Below, in pieces: positions 1-8,167 of a DNA stretch of 64,000 nucleotides. Within the stretch, counting starts at the first letter, position 1. Every line of letters starts with the position of its first letter. This DNA comes from Psychrobacillus psychrodurans (lineage in GTDB: Bacteria > Bacillota > Bacilli > Bacillales_A > Planococcaceae), in NCBI RefSeq assembly GCF_027563345.1, contig NZ_JAMKBK010000001.1. One strand, written 5' to 3'. The translations under genes were made by a program, and so were the position numbers. The notes under the pieces are model-generated. The model did no database searches. It was not told the origin of the DNA and was given only the letters and a program-made list of their open reading frames with translations.

Positions 1-596
1 GTTTCCCTTTTTACCTCATAGTTATCAACGATTCCGGTCCATGTTCCCACTTTTTTCGGGAAATCACTAATCATCGTACCTTCACCCGAAGTTGCATACG
101 TAACTGCCTCTTCCTGTGTAAATGGGGGGAGAGGAGGGGACATGACTTGTAAATACAGCCACAGAGAGAATAAGATAAGAAAAGGAGAGAGAATTAGGAA
201 GAATAATTGCTTTGTTTTATAACTATTTTTTATCAACCATAAATCTATAAGAGCGAAGAAGATTGCGCTTGAAAAACCAGCAATAGCTAAGGTCATTTCC
301 TTATAAGCAATGCCGAATAATGCTCCAAAAACCCCAAGTATCCCTACATATAGCCATCTGTGAAGAATAAAATATTTTTTTTGTAATAATTCTACTCCAA
401 CTGAAATAATATTTCCGTATACTAAAATTACTGCCCCGACGTACAAAGAGAAAAAGAAAGTCCAGCCTACAAAATGATTACCTTGCTCATAAATAGTCAT
501 ATCTATATTAAGAAGGCTCATAACCATAGCAACAAGTATTGTTGTAACAAAAGTCGCAATTAGCTTGCGTGAGATGAAACTAACTCCTGTATCCAT
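1..596 (-). CDS. Integral membrane protein, C-terminus cut by window edge
   Basis: An open frame with no stop runs from an ATG at 594-596 leftward off the window. The start is preceded by a good AGGAGGA ribosome site about 4 bases upstream. The visible 198 residues begin MDTGVSFISRK and hold about five hydrophobic segments (near residues 10-30, 44-64, 77-97, 100-117 and 128-146). A soluble tail containing PPLPPFTQEEAVTYATSGEG follows. I do not recognise the family. The tail after the last membrane segment may be extracytoplasmic. It lies directly downstream of the peptidase gene on the same strand but is separated from it by a terminator. Confidence 0.6.
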   Translation of the reverse strand, partial: MDTGVSFISRKLIATFVTTILVAMVMSLLNIDMTIYEQGNHFVGWTFFFSLYVGAVILVYGNIISVGVELLQKKYFILHRWLYVGILGVFGALFGIAYKEMTLAIAGFSSAIFFALIDLWLIKNSYKTKQLFFLILSPFLILFSLWLYLQVMSPPLPPFTQEEAVTYATSGEGTMISDFPKKVGTWTGIVDNYEVKRE

Positions 597-611
597 ACTA
601 TCCTCCTATGT

Positions 612-647
612 TAAAAAGGCACATGGATTAGATAATCCATGTGTCTT
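612..647 (-). terminator. Rho-independent terminator of the M20 peptidase gene
   Basis: A stem of about 15 pairs (616-630 with 633-647, one G-U) has core ACATGGATTA/TAATCCATGT and is followed on the minus strand by a run of T. The two-base centre means the real loop takes the innermost pairs. It sits only a few bases before the ribosome site of the next minus-strand gene. Confidence 0.8.
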
Positions 648-653
648 AAACAG

Positions 654-2051
654 TTATTTCTTTAAATCTTCTTTCGAAAGCTCAGCTAGTTCAAAATAGT
701 AGTCCCCAATTACACGTAGGCCTTGGTCAAAGTTTTCTAAATGGAAATGTTCGTTAGGTGCATGGAAATTTTCTGAAGACAAGCCAAAGCCCATTAATAC
801 GACTGGAAGTCCAAGAATTTCGTCAAATGCAGCAACAATTGGAATAGAACCTCCGCCCCGAGTATATGCTGTAGGAACGTTATACACTTTTTCGTAACTG
901 CGTCCAGCCGCTTGAATAGCAGGGTGGTCAAAAGGAGTGATGAACGGCTTACCTTTATCGAATTCCGTTAATGTAACAGTTACTCCAACAGGTTTGTTCT
1001 TTTCAATATGTGCTTTTAGTTTAGCAACAATTTCGTCTGGATCTTGATCAGGTACTAGTCGACAAGTAATTTTTGCACCTGCTTCACTTGGAAGTACTGT
1101 TTTAATACCTTCACCAGAGAAACCTCCGAAGACACCATTGATCTCTAAAGTAGGGCGTGCCCAGACGCGCTCTAAGTGAGTGTAGCCTTTTTCACCGAAT
1201 AATTCATCGACACCAACTTCAGCCTTCAATTCGTCTTCATCGAAGCCAAGGGAAGCATAAGCTTCTTTTTCTTCGGTAGATAAAGCACGGACATTGTCAT
1301 AGAAACCTTCTACTTCAATTGTACCTTCAGCATCGCGGAAAGATTCCAAAATAGAAATTAATGCATGAATCGAGTTTTGAACTCCCCCACCATACAGACC
1401 TGAATGAAGATCACCTTTTGCACCTTTTACATCGATTTGTACACCGCATAGCCCACGCAAACCGTAGCAAACTGCTGGCTGTCCAGGACCCTGCATACCC
1501 GTATCCGAAATTACGATAACGTCAGCTGCAAGCTTTTCTTTATTATTATTAATATATTCTTCTAGGTTGGGGCTACCAACTTCTTCTTCTCCTTCAATTA
1601 AAAACTTAACATTTACAGGTAAGGTTTTATTTGTTTGAAGAAGTGCTTCTATAGCTTTTACATGCATAAATACTTGTCCTTTATCATCGCTTGATCCACG
1701 AGCATATAGTTTATTGTCTCGTACTTGGGGCTCAAACGGTTCGCTATCCCAAAGATTCAGGGGATCTACTGGCTGAACATCATAATGTCCATATATAAGC
1801 ATGGTAGGTTTACCTTCAGCGTGTAACCAATCGGCATAGACAACGGGATGGCCGCTAGTTTTATCGACTACCACATTGTCCAAACCTGATTTAGTTAAAG
1901 AATCTGCGAGCCACTGTGCACCCTTTTGCATATCTTCTTTATGTTCGGATAATGAAGAAATACTAGGGATACGTAAAAACTGTTTTAGTTCTTCTAAGTG
2001 TTCTTCTCTTTTCTCTGTGAAATAATGGTCTAGTGTAGTTAAATGACTCAT
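654..2051 (-). CDS. M20 family dipeptidase (zinc metallopeptidase)
   Basis: A 465-residue cytoplasmic zinc peptidase of the M20 dipeptidase type (carnosinase/CNDP-like group), expected to hydrolyse dipeptides. Metal and catalytic motifs are intact: YGHYDVQP near residue 89 (His and Asp ligands), GSSDDKGQ near 120 (bridging Asp) and EGEEEVGSP near 155 (catalytic Glu plus ligand). A long lid-type dimerisation insert lies between about residues 200 and 330. I start at the ATG at 2049-2051, which has AGAGGGAT upstream; an upstream in-frame ATG would add 16 residues with no ribosome site. It is monocistronic, divergent from the CNNM gene. Substrate specificity cannot be read from sequence. Confidence 0.9.
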   Translation of the reverse strand: MSHLTTLDHYFTEKREEHLEELKQFLRIPSISSLSEHKEDMQKGAQWLADSLTKSGLDNVVVDKTSGHPVVYADWLHAEGKPTMLIYGHYDVQPVDPLNLWDSEPFEPQVRDNKLYARGSSDDKGQVFMHVKAIEALLQTNKTLPVNVKFLIEGEEEVGSPNLEEYINNNKEKLAADVIVISDTGMQGPGQPAVCYGLRGLCGVQIDVKGAKGDLHSGLYGGGVQNSIHALISILESFRDAEGTIEVEGFYDNVRALSTEEKEAYASLGFDEDELKAEVGVDELFGEKGYTHLERVWARPTLEINGVFGGFSGEGIKTVLPSEAGAKITCRLVPDQDPDEIVAKLKAHIEKNKPVGVTVTLTEFDKGKPFITPFDHPAIQAAGRSYEKVYNVPTAYTRGGGSIPIVAAFDEILGLPVVLMGFGLSSENFHAPNEHFHLENFDQGLRVIGDYYFELAELSKEDLKK

Positions 2052-2224
2052 TGCAATCCCTCTTTTCAAAAAATTTCGTGAATAGAAATAGTATAGCATA
2101 AGTTTTGTATGTACTAGGTGTATTTAGTAATGGTTGGTATTAGTTTTGTGACAACTAAAATCACAATATGATATAGTAATAAGAAAACATATGAACGTAT
2201 TAATACTCACAGGAGGCAACGATT

Positions 2225-3496
2225 TTGTACATAGAATTTGTACTTTTTGCTATTTCAGTACTTGTATCCCTTTTTCTATCAGGTAGTGAAACAGCGTTAA
2301 TGACAGTTAATAGGACGAAGGTCCAGCTAAGGGTGGAACAGGGAGATAAAAAATCGGAGAAACTACTTGCTCTTCTCTCAAAGCCGGACCGAATGATTAT
2401 CACTATTTTAGTAGGAAATACAATAGCTAATATAAGTATGGCTGTAATTTTAATATTGATTGCGGAACATTTTGAATGGCATATTGGTTGGTCTATTAGT
2501 ATTTTAACAGTATTTATTATTATTTTTTGTGAAGTACTTCCAAAAACAATTGCTGCAACGTTTTCGGATAAGGTTGTGTATGTAGTTTCTCCACTAATAC
2601 GTTTACTTGTCATCATTTTACGTCCGATTACAGCGTTTATAGCTGAAATCACGAATTTATTTATTCGAATTGGTTCAAAAGGTGCTATAACAGAAACAAC
2701 GATTAGCAAAGAAGAGTTACTTTCCATGGTTGATCTAGCTTCAACGGATGGAACTTTTGAAGATGAAGAATCAGAACGTATAAAAGGAATGCTAGATTTT
2801 CCAAATAAGGATGTCTCCGATGTTTTGTCTACACACAGAACAGAGGTAGTAGGTATCCCAATTGAAGCTACATATGAAGAGGTTCGAGATACTATTCTGG
2901 AGCATCATTATACAAGATATCCAGTTTATGACGATAGCTTAGATACCATTGTTGGTATGTTCTATTCGAAAAAGTTTATCGAATGGTCAATGGATACTTC
3001 TAAAAGACTGGAAACGTTTATCGATAAAGATCCAGTATTTGTTGTACAAAGCTTGAGTGTAGAAAAAGTATTTAAACTAATGCTGACCCATAAAAAACAT
3101 ATGGCTGTTGTATTAGATGAATATGGTGGAACTCTAGGAATCGTTACCCATGAAGATTTAATAGAAGAAATGATTGGACAGGAAATAGAAGATGAAACGG
3201 ATGATGACGAAGAAATTCTTGTGCATGAGATGACGGAAAACCGTTTAGTCTGCGCAGGAAGAATGGAAATTGAAGAAGTCAATTCGTTATTCAATATTTC
3301 GATAGTCAATGAAAACGAAACGATAGGTGGCTTTGTCTTAGATCAATTAGGGCATGTACCAGAAGAGCATGAGCAATTCGCCTATGATGATTTAATGGTC
3401 GAGATCAACGAAATGGATCGCAGCCGTATTGTTAAATTGACTATCACTAAAAGAGAAGAAGCAACTGAAACAGAGGTCGAAAAACAAGAGGATTAA
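2225..3496 (+). CDS. CNNM/CorC (HlyC-type) transporter-like membrane protein
   Basis: A 423-residue protein of the DUF21-CBS-CorC family, in which several members mediate magnesium or other cation efflux. The DUF21 membrane domain spans roughly residues 1-140 with hydrophobic segments at about 3-20, 58-78, 85-105 and 118-138. A CBS pair occupies about 190-320, and a CorC/HlyC C-terminal domain about 335-415. The start is a TTG at 2225-2227: AGGAGG lies 8 bases upstream and no better start fits. The C-terminus is strongly acidic. Transported ion unknown; older 'hemolysin' labels for this family should not be taken as function. Confidence 0.85.
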   Translation: MYIEFVLFAISVLVSLFLSGSETALMTVNRTKVQLRVEQGDKKSEKLLALLSKPDRMIITILVGNTIANISMAVILILIAEHFEWHIGWSISILTVFIIIFCEVLPKTIAATFSDKVVYVVSPLIRLLVIILRPITAFIAEITNLFIRIGSKGAITETTISKEELLSMVDLASTDGTFEDEESERIKGMLDFPNKDVSDVLSTHRTEVVGIPIEATYEEVRDTILEHHYTRYPVYDDSLDTIVGMFYSKKFIEWSMDTSKRLETFIDKDPVFVVQSLSVEKVFKLMLTHKKHMAVVLDEYGGTLGIVTHEDLIEEMIGQEIEDETDDDEEILVHEMTENRLVCAGRMEIEEVNSLFNISIVNENETIGGFVLDQLGHVPEEHEQFAYDDLMVEINEMDRSRIVKLTITKREEATETEVEKQED

Positions 3497-3513
3497 ACTC
3501 CTCTTGTTTTTTT
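3483..3513 (+). terminator. Terminator of the CNNM gene
   Basis: The inverted arms AACAAGAGGA / TCCTCTTGTT are followed by a T run. The left arm overlaps the last codons of the gene. Confidence 0.85.
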
Positions 3514-3606
3514 GTGTGTAGTTCGAAGTAAGGCTCTATTTTTTACAAATTAAAAAGAGGACTTACTCCGACATAGAGCGAATAGATTTAGACAGGGGGG
3601 ATAAGC

Positions 3607-4065
3607 ATGAAATTAGGAGAAGCTTTAATAGTAAGATCCGATTATCAAAAGCGTATTGAACAGCTGAGAAATCGACTACTTCAAAATGCTAAAATACAAG
3701 AAGGGGAATCTCCGAACGAGGATCCCTATGAATTGAAAAAAGAACTGAATCAAATATTTAGTGATCTAAAACAACTAATTAAAAATATTAATCGAACAAA
3801 TTTACAGACTGCTTTTGATGATCATCATTCTCTTGCAGACGCTTTAACGGAACGTGATCTTCTTGGTCAAGAAAGAAAAGTATACAGTGCTTTATTGGAG
3901 GCGGCTGCGATGCAGCAGGATAGATACTCTAGAACAGAGATTAAATTTGTCACGACAATCAATGTGAAAGAAACTCAGAAATATGTGGATGAATTATCCC
4001 AGAAACATCGCATGTTGGATACTAAAATTCAAGAAATTAACTGGCTTACAAATGTAATTGAATAG
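3607..4065 (+). CDS. DIP1984 family protein
   Basis: 152 residues, largely helical and charged, beginning MKLGEALIVRSDYQKRIEQL and ending QEINWLTNVIE. This matches my knowledge of the DIP1984 family (some entries carry the misleading label septicolysin). The N-terminal EALIVRSD and the C-terminal DTKIQEINWL segments are the recognisable parts. There are no membrane segments or signal peptide, so it is cytoplasmic. The start is supported by AGGGGGG upstream. The biochemical role is unknown to me. The gene is followed within about 15 bases by a structured RNA candidate (see 4078-4250), which may be co-transcribed with it. Confidence 0.75.
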   Translation: MKLGEALIVRSDYQKRIEQLRNRLLQNAKIQEGESPNEDPYELKKELNQIFSDLKQLIKNINRTNLQTAFDDHHSLADALTERDLLGQERKVYSALLEAAAMQQDRYSRTEIKFVTTINVKETQKYVDELSQKHRMLDTKIQEINWLTNVIE

Positions 4066-4077
4066 TCGAAAGTTGGT

Positions 4078-4250
4078 AGCGAAATGTAAAGGCGAGTGCA
4101 AACCCGCCAACGGGTCAAGTTGGACAACGGGCAGAGGTTTCGGGGTAACCTCGAGGTTCAATTCCTCTTAATACAAGTTATACCCAGCACTGTCACATGA
4201 GTACAAATAACGTAAACAATTAACTACCGCGTACTGATTTACATTTCGTG
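4078..4250 (+). ncRNA. Candidate tRNA-like structured RNA (Y RNA-like)
   Basis: Seen directly: an 11-bp perfect closing stem (4080-4090 with 4238-4248). Inside it lies a tRNA-like module: a 6-bp arm 4134-4139/4147-4152 with a 7-nt loop, immediately followed by a T-arm GAGG-TTCAATT-CCTC (4153-4167) that has a canonical T-loop sequence. Upstream is a D-arm-like stretch containing AGTTGGAC (4118-4125) and short GGCG/CGCC and CCCG/CGGG pairings. A 3' hairpin AGTAC/GTACT (4200-4204/4231-4235) sits before the closing stem. There is no acceptor stem and no CCA. Bacterial Y RNAs combine a terminal stem with a tRNA-mimic domain, so that class is my best guess. Strand is assumed from the T-loop orientation. 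Confidence 0.55.
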
Positions 4251-4370
4251 AGGGTGGATAAGGGGAACTTTTAAAAATCTAAGCCTTTCTTACAGCTCAG
4301 TCTTTAGTTTTAAAAAGATGGGCATTCTAGTTTGCCTTCAGCCTTTTTCTTTCCTGTAGGTGAGTATGAT

Positions 4371-4406
4371 GTAAGTATGTAAGTATGTAAGTATGTAAGT
4401 ATGTAA
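4371..4406. repeat. Octamer tandem repeat (GTAAGTAT) x4.5
   Basis: Four perfect consecutive copies of GTAAGTAT followed by a partial copy lie about 180 bp upstream of the sigma-factor start. No coding frame is supported here. Copy number is likely to vary between strains by slippage. Confidence 0.9.
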
Positions 4407-4584
4407 GAAACAAGTGGAACAAGAAAACACTAATAAAACAAGTAATAGTGCATAGTTAATTTCTTTTCCTCCTAAATTTTGGCTTACACCTTTGTAATTT
4501 TTCTGAAAGAGAATACGATGGAGGGTAAGGTTTAAGTTTGGCATTATAGAGTTAACAAGAAAAGCCGAGCGGAGGAAAAATAAC

Positions 4585-5133
4585 ATGCAGGTTCAATTAG
4601 AAGAAATTTATGAGGAATATAACCGTTACATATATTATTTATCTTTGAAATTAACTAAAAATCAAATAGAAGCTGAAGACTTAATGCAAGAAGTTTGGGT
4701 TAAAGTAGTGCGATACGAATCTTATATGAAAGAAGTGGATCATGTAAAAGCATGGTTAACGACTATTTGTATGAATACATTTCGTGATAGATACCGCAAA
4801 CAAGTAAGACGCAGCAAATACGTAGCAAATCAGCCAGAGCAATTAGATATTTCTTTGCTGGACTTAATCGCATCAGATGTTTTAACTGTTGAAGAGCAAT
4901 TAGAGAAAGAAGACGTTGGTGAAATGATTCGATCCAAGGTCAGTGAATTGGATGGCATATATCAGAAAACAGTAATGTATTTTTATGTACATCAATTTTC
5001 ACTAATCGAAATTGCAGAGGTTATGAAAGTGTCAATTGGTACAGTAAAGTCTAGATTGTTCCGTGCCAAACAACGTTTGAAAGAATTAATAATGAATGAT
5101 GAAATTGCAAAAGATTCATTAGTGCTAGCATAA
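4585..5133 (+). CDS. ECF-type RNA polymerase sigma factor (orphan)
   Basis: A 182-residue sigma-70 family factor. Region 2 lies at about residues 10-80, including LTKNQIEAEDLMQEVWVKV (the acidic -10 recognition helix context) and the basic KAWLTTICMNTFRDRYRKQ stretch. Region 4 lies at about 115-172, ending in the helix-turn-helix SIGTVKSRLFRAKQRLKEL. GGAGG lies 8-9 bases before the ATG. No anti-sigma gene adjoins it: the next gene is convergent. How its activity is controlled is therefore unknown. It has its own terminator. Confidence 0.88.
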   Translation: MQVQLEEIYEEYNRYIYYLSLKLTKNQIEAEDLMQEVWVKVVRYESYMKEVDHVKAWLTTICMNTFRDRYRKQVRRSKYVANQPEQLDISLLDLIASDVLTVEEQLEKEDVGEMIRSKVSELDGIYQKTVMYFYVHQFSLIEIAEVMKVSIGTVKSRLFRAKQRLKELIMNDEIAKDSLVLA

Positions 5134-5137
5134 GAGT

Positions 5138-5170
5138 AAAGAGCCTCCATTTTGATGGGAGGCTCTTTTT
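5138..5170 (+). terminator. Terminator of the orphan sigma-factor gene
   Basis: The 11-bp arms AAAGAGCCTCC / GGAGGCTCTTT are followed by T5. Confidence 0.9.
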
Positions 5171-5205
5171 CATATAGAAGTAAATACTATAGATACTCAA
5201 TAAGC

Positions 5206-5241
5206 GGAAAAGACCCTTAGTGTAAACACACTTAGGGTCTT
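5206..5241 (-). terminator. Terminator of the ABC-F gene
   Basis: A 14-bp perfect stem (5210-5223 with 5228-5241) has a 4-base loop and is followed on the minus strand by TTTT. Confidence 0.75.
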
Positions 5242-5251
5242 CGAGTATTTA

Positions 5252-6817
5252 TTATTCTTTAATAACTTCTTTCCCAGTAGAGAACCACTCTTCCACGTTC
5301 CATACTTTCGTTACAAGGTCTTCATAAAACTCAGGTTCATGGCTAACTAGCACAATTGTACCTTTGAATTCTTTCATTGCGCGTTTCAATTCTTCTTTTG
5401 CATGTATATCCAGATGATTTGTGGGCTCATCGAAAATTAACCAGTTTGTTTCTTCCATCATAAGCTTACACAGACGAACTTTTGCTTGCTCTCCACCACT
5501 TAAACTAGAGAGGGGACGGGAGATATGTTCGCTCTTAAGGCCAGTACGAGCTAATGCACCACGCACTTGGGCTTGGCCCATACTTGGATAGGTTTCCCAG
5601 ATAGCTTCGATTGGTGTAATGTTTCCAGGTTTTACTTCCTGTTCGAAATAACAAGGTGTTAAGAAATCACCACGTGTTACTGTCCCATTTACAGGCGGTA
5701 TTTTGCCGAGAATAGTTTTTAGTAAGGTCGATTTCCCGATTCCGTTCATTCCAACAAGTGCAATTTTTTCACCACGTTCAATTGTAAACGTCAATGGTGG
5801 TAGTAACGCTGAATCGTAACCGATTTCCAAGTGCTCAGCTTCTACAACGTAGCGACTAGGGCTACGAGATTCCTTGAAGCTAAATTCTGGTTTGGCTGCC
5901 GTTTCAGGGCGGTCAATTCGTTCAATTCGATCCAACTGTTTTTGACGAGATTTTGCTCGTCCTGTTGTGGAGTATCGCGCTTTATTTTTGGCGATAAAAT
6001 CTTCTTGTTTCTTTATAAAATCCTGCTGCTTCTCATAAGCATCGATATGTTGTCTTTTATTCAGCTCGGCAAGTTCTAAGAACTTTTCATACGATGCAGT
6101 GTATCGTGTAAGTTTAGAAAATTCCAAGTGAAAAATAACATCGACAATTCCATTCATGAACTCGGTATCATGGGAAATCAATAAGAATGCGTGCGGATAG
6201 TTTTTCAAATAGTTGGAAAGCCAGTTTACATGCTCTTCGTCTAAATAGTTGGTAGGCTCATCAAGTAGCAATACTTTAGGCTTTTCTAATAATAGCTTTG
6301 CAAGTAAAACCTTAGTACGCTGACCGCCAGAAAGTGCTTCTACTGGACGGTCCAGTCCAATAGCATCCAATCCAAGACCGCGAGCAACTTCCTCTACCTT
6401 CATATCTAATGAATAAAAATCGCCAGCATCTAAAGCATCTTGAATTTCTGCCATTTGCTCTAATAATACTTCTAGCTCATCAGGTGTTGCATCGCCCATT
6501 TTACCGATTATTACATTTAACTCTTCTTCTTTTTTATAAAGAGGTAAAAATGCATCACGAAGCGTATCAAACATAGAGCGTCCAGATTGTAGACGTGTAT
6601 GCTGATCTAAATATCCATAATGTGTGTTTGGTAACCATTCTACTCGACCTTCGTCATGAATGATTTCTCCTGTTAAAATATTCATCAATGTTGATTTACC
6701 AACACCGTTTGCACCTACAAGTCCTACATGCTCACCTTCGACTAAGCGAAATGAAACTTCCTTGAATAACGTACGATCACCGAATGTATGTCCTAAATTT
6801 TCTACTAATAAGCTCAT
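5252..6817 (-). CDS. yfmM: ABC-F family ATPase (YfmM-like)
   Basis: A 521-residue soluble protein with two ABC ATPase domains joined by a charged linker, no membrane segments, so an ABC-F ribosome-associated ATPase. Domain 1 has Walker A GANGVGKST (about residue 35), signature LSGGQRTKVLLAKLL and Walker B VLLLDEPTNYLD. Domain 2 has GMNGIGKST, LSGGEQAKVRLCKL and WLIFDEPTNHLD. The linker (about 240-310) contains the FIAKNKARYSTTGRAKSRQKQLDR region that reaches the ribosome in this family. Length and sequence recall B. subtilis YfmM. The ATG has GGAGG upstream. Whether it protects against an antibiotic or rescues stalled ribosomes cannot be told. Confidence 0.88.
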   Translation of the reverse strand: MSLLVENLGHTFGDRTLFKEVSFRLVEGEHVGLVGANGVGKSTLMNILTGEIIHDEGRVEWLPNTHYGYLDQHTRLQSGRSMFDTLRDAFLPLYKKEEELNVIIGKMGDATPDELEVLLEQMAEIQDALDAGDFYSLDMKVEEVARGLGLDAIGLDRPVEALSGGQRTKVLLAKLLLEKPKVLLLDEPTNYLDEEHVNWLSNYLKNYPHAFLLISHDTEFMNGIVDVIFHLEFSKLTRYTASYEKFLELAELNKRQHIDAYEKQQDFIKKQEDFIAKNKARYSTTGRAKSRQKQLDRIERIDRPETAAKPEFSFKESRSPSRYVVEAEHLEIGYDSALLPPLTFTIERGEKIALVGMNGIGKSTLLKTILGKIPPVNGTVTRGDFLTPCYFEQEVKPGNITPIEAIWETYPSMGQAQVRGALARTGLKSEHISRPLSSLSGGEQAKVRLCKLMMEETNWLIFDEPTNHLDIHAKEELKRAMKEFKGTIVLVSHEPEFYEDLVTKVWNVEEWFSTGKEVIKE

Positions 6818-6851
6818 GTTTTTATTTCCTCCAAAAAGAAAGCTCTGCGGC

Positions 6852-7040
6852 TTATGATAAGTCCGCGAGCTGTTTGTTTAGTTCTGCAAGTTTTTCTTCC
6901 ATTTTTGCTAGTCTACGTTCAGCATTTTCAACTTGAGTAGGATGGCCATTTGATTCTAATTTTTCCATATCACCTTGCAAGTTAATATAGTCCAATTTTA
7001 GCTCTGCAATTTCTGATTGTAGCTGTGATTTTGTCATCAT
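6852..7040 (-). CDS. SE1832 family small coiled-coil protein
   Basis: 62 residues, highly charged and almost entirely heptad-like (KSQLQSEIAELKLDYINLQ and later RLAKMEEKLAELNKQL), so a small coiled coil. It matches the SE1832 family of Bacillales small proteins of unknown function. The start is one of two consecutive ATGs (7035-7040) after AAGGTGAT. The ABC-F gene lies 34 bases downstream on the same strand, so the two are probably co-transcribed. Confidence 0.8.
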   Translation of the reverse strand: MMTKSQLQSEIAELKLDYINLQGDMEKLESNGHPTQVENAERRLAKMEEKLAELNKQLADLS

Positions 7041-7085
7041 CGATCACCTTCAGCATTTTGCATTTATTGTAGCATAAAAATGGAC

Positions 7086-8090
7086 TTAGCGTACTATTTC
7101 TTGTTCCTCTTTTGAACTTGCAATTGTTTGTTCAATTAGTTTTACCAATTCTACTAAGTTATTACTAAAATCAAATCGTTTCTGTTTTTGTATATAGGCA
7201 TTTCTTCTATTATCATGTAAGATAATTTCCATTACTGCGTTTTGAAGATAAGATTGTTTTATCTTCCTACCAAGTCCTAGATTTGCGAAGCCATGTCCTT
7301 CCTGTGGGAATGCGTAGTTAACTTCTTCTTCATGAGCACAAAGAACAATGCAAGGTATTTGAAATTGTGCCACTAGGAATGGCATATATGATCCAGAAGT
7401 TATAACAATATCACTATTAGAAATGAATGTATCAGGTTCCGATGTAGAAATAATTTGTATCGATTTACGAGTAAGTGCAAAACGTTTTAGTTCAAGTATG
7501 TCATGCTTGTAATGCTCATCTACTAACACGCTAATCTGAAGTGGAATATGAAGCTGTACAAGATGCCTTAAAGTTCGGTAAGTTAAGTTTTCGGGATCTT
7601 CATGAGGGAAAGATACGATTATATGCGGGGGATCCTGTATCGTGTTATTATTTTTATAGACAATTTGTTTGGTTGGAATATATCCAATCGGACCAAATAC
7701 ATAGCACTCTTTCGTTACGTCCTTAGGATTTTCATACAACGCTTGAATAACCAAATCAGCTAAAGCCCCACCATCTCCATGGTCGTCCAAGTGTATAAGC
7801 GTACTATCCAACACTTTTAAACGGCGAATAAGATCTTTTTCCGAATTTCCCCCATCATGCATAATGCAAGTTGGATTAAAAGCTCTCATTTCCTCTATCA
7901 GGTGAGAATTATTTCTATACAAAAGAGGTTTAATCTGTAGTTTTTTTAAATATTGAATGAGGCTTGTATTAGAGCTAAGCACAAAAATTTCAAAGTTAGT
8001 TGGTTTTAAAGTAGAAAGTATTGCTACTGCACGATCTGCAGGATAAAGTCCACGGTGTGGTAATGTATTCAATAAATAAGCTAGTTTCAA
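7086..8090 (-). CDS. PseG-like / GT-B fold glycosyltransferase-like protein
   Basis: 334 residues without membrane segments. The layout is GT-B-like: an N-terminal Rossmann half with a GLYPADRAVAIL motif (about residue 14) and a C-terminal half with SNSDIVITSGSYMPFLVAQF and PCIVLCAHEEEVNYAF. The latter recalls the nucleotide-sugar hydrolase PseG and MurG-type proteins. Donor and acceptor are unknown and no flagellin-glycan genes adjoin it. The start is a TTG (8088-8090) with GGAAGAT upstream; no in-frame ATG is nearby. It is divergent from the NAD(P)-binding gene. Confidence 0.6.
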   Translation of the reverse strand: MKLAYLLNTLPHRGLYPADRAVAILSTLKPTNFEIFVLSSNTSLIQYLKKLQIKPLLYRNNSHLIEEMRAFNPTCIMHDGGNSEKDLIRRLKVLDSTLIHLDDHGDGGALADLVIQALYENPKDVTKECYVFGPIGYIPTKQIVYKNNNTIQDPPHIIVSFPHEDPENLTYRTLRHLVQLHIPLQISVLVDEHYKHDILELKRFALTRKSIQIISTSEPDTFISNSDIVITSGSYMPFLVAQFQIPCIVLCAHEEEVNYAFPQEGHGFANLGLGRKIKQSYLQNAVMEIILHDNRRNAYIQKQKRFDFSNNLVELVKLIEQTIASSKEEQEIVR

Positions 8091-8167
8091 ATTACATCTT
8101 CCTTTCCAAAGGTTATCTCTTTAGTGTATGGAAATGGACAGGTGCTTATGACAAGGGGGAGAGTAAA

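Noticed and set aside
2200..2727. 175-codon minus-strand frame opposite the CNNM gene
   Set aside because: It is fully inside a confident gene on the other strand, with no ribosome site or recognisable motif.
4103..4168. A complete tRNA gene
   Set aside because: The T-arm and a 7-nt-loop arm are present, but there is no 7-bp acceptor stem, no CCA end and no proper D-stem; the arm loop lacks a sensible anticodon context.
4338..4586. 82-codon minus-strand frame
   Set aside because: It crosses the octamer microsatellite, has no ribosome site, and overlaps the ribosome site and start of the sigma-factor gene.
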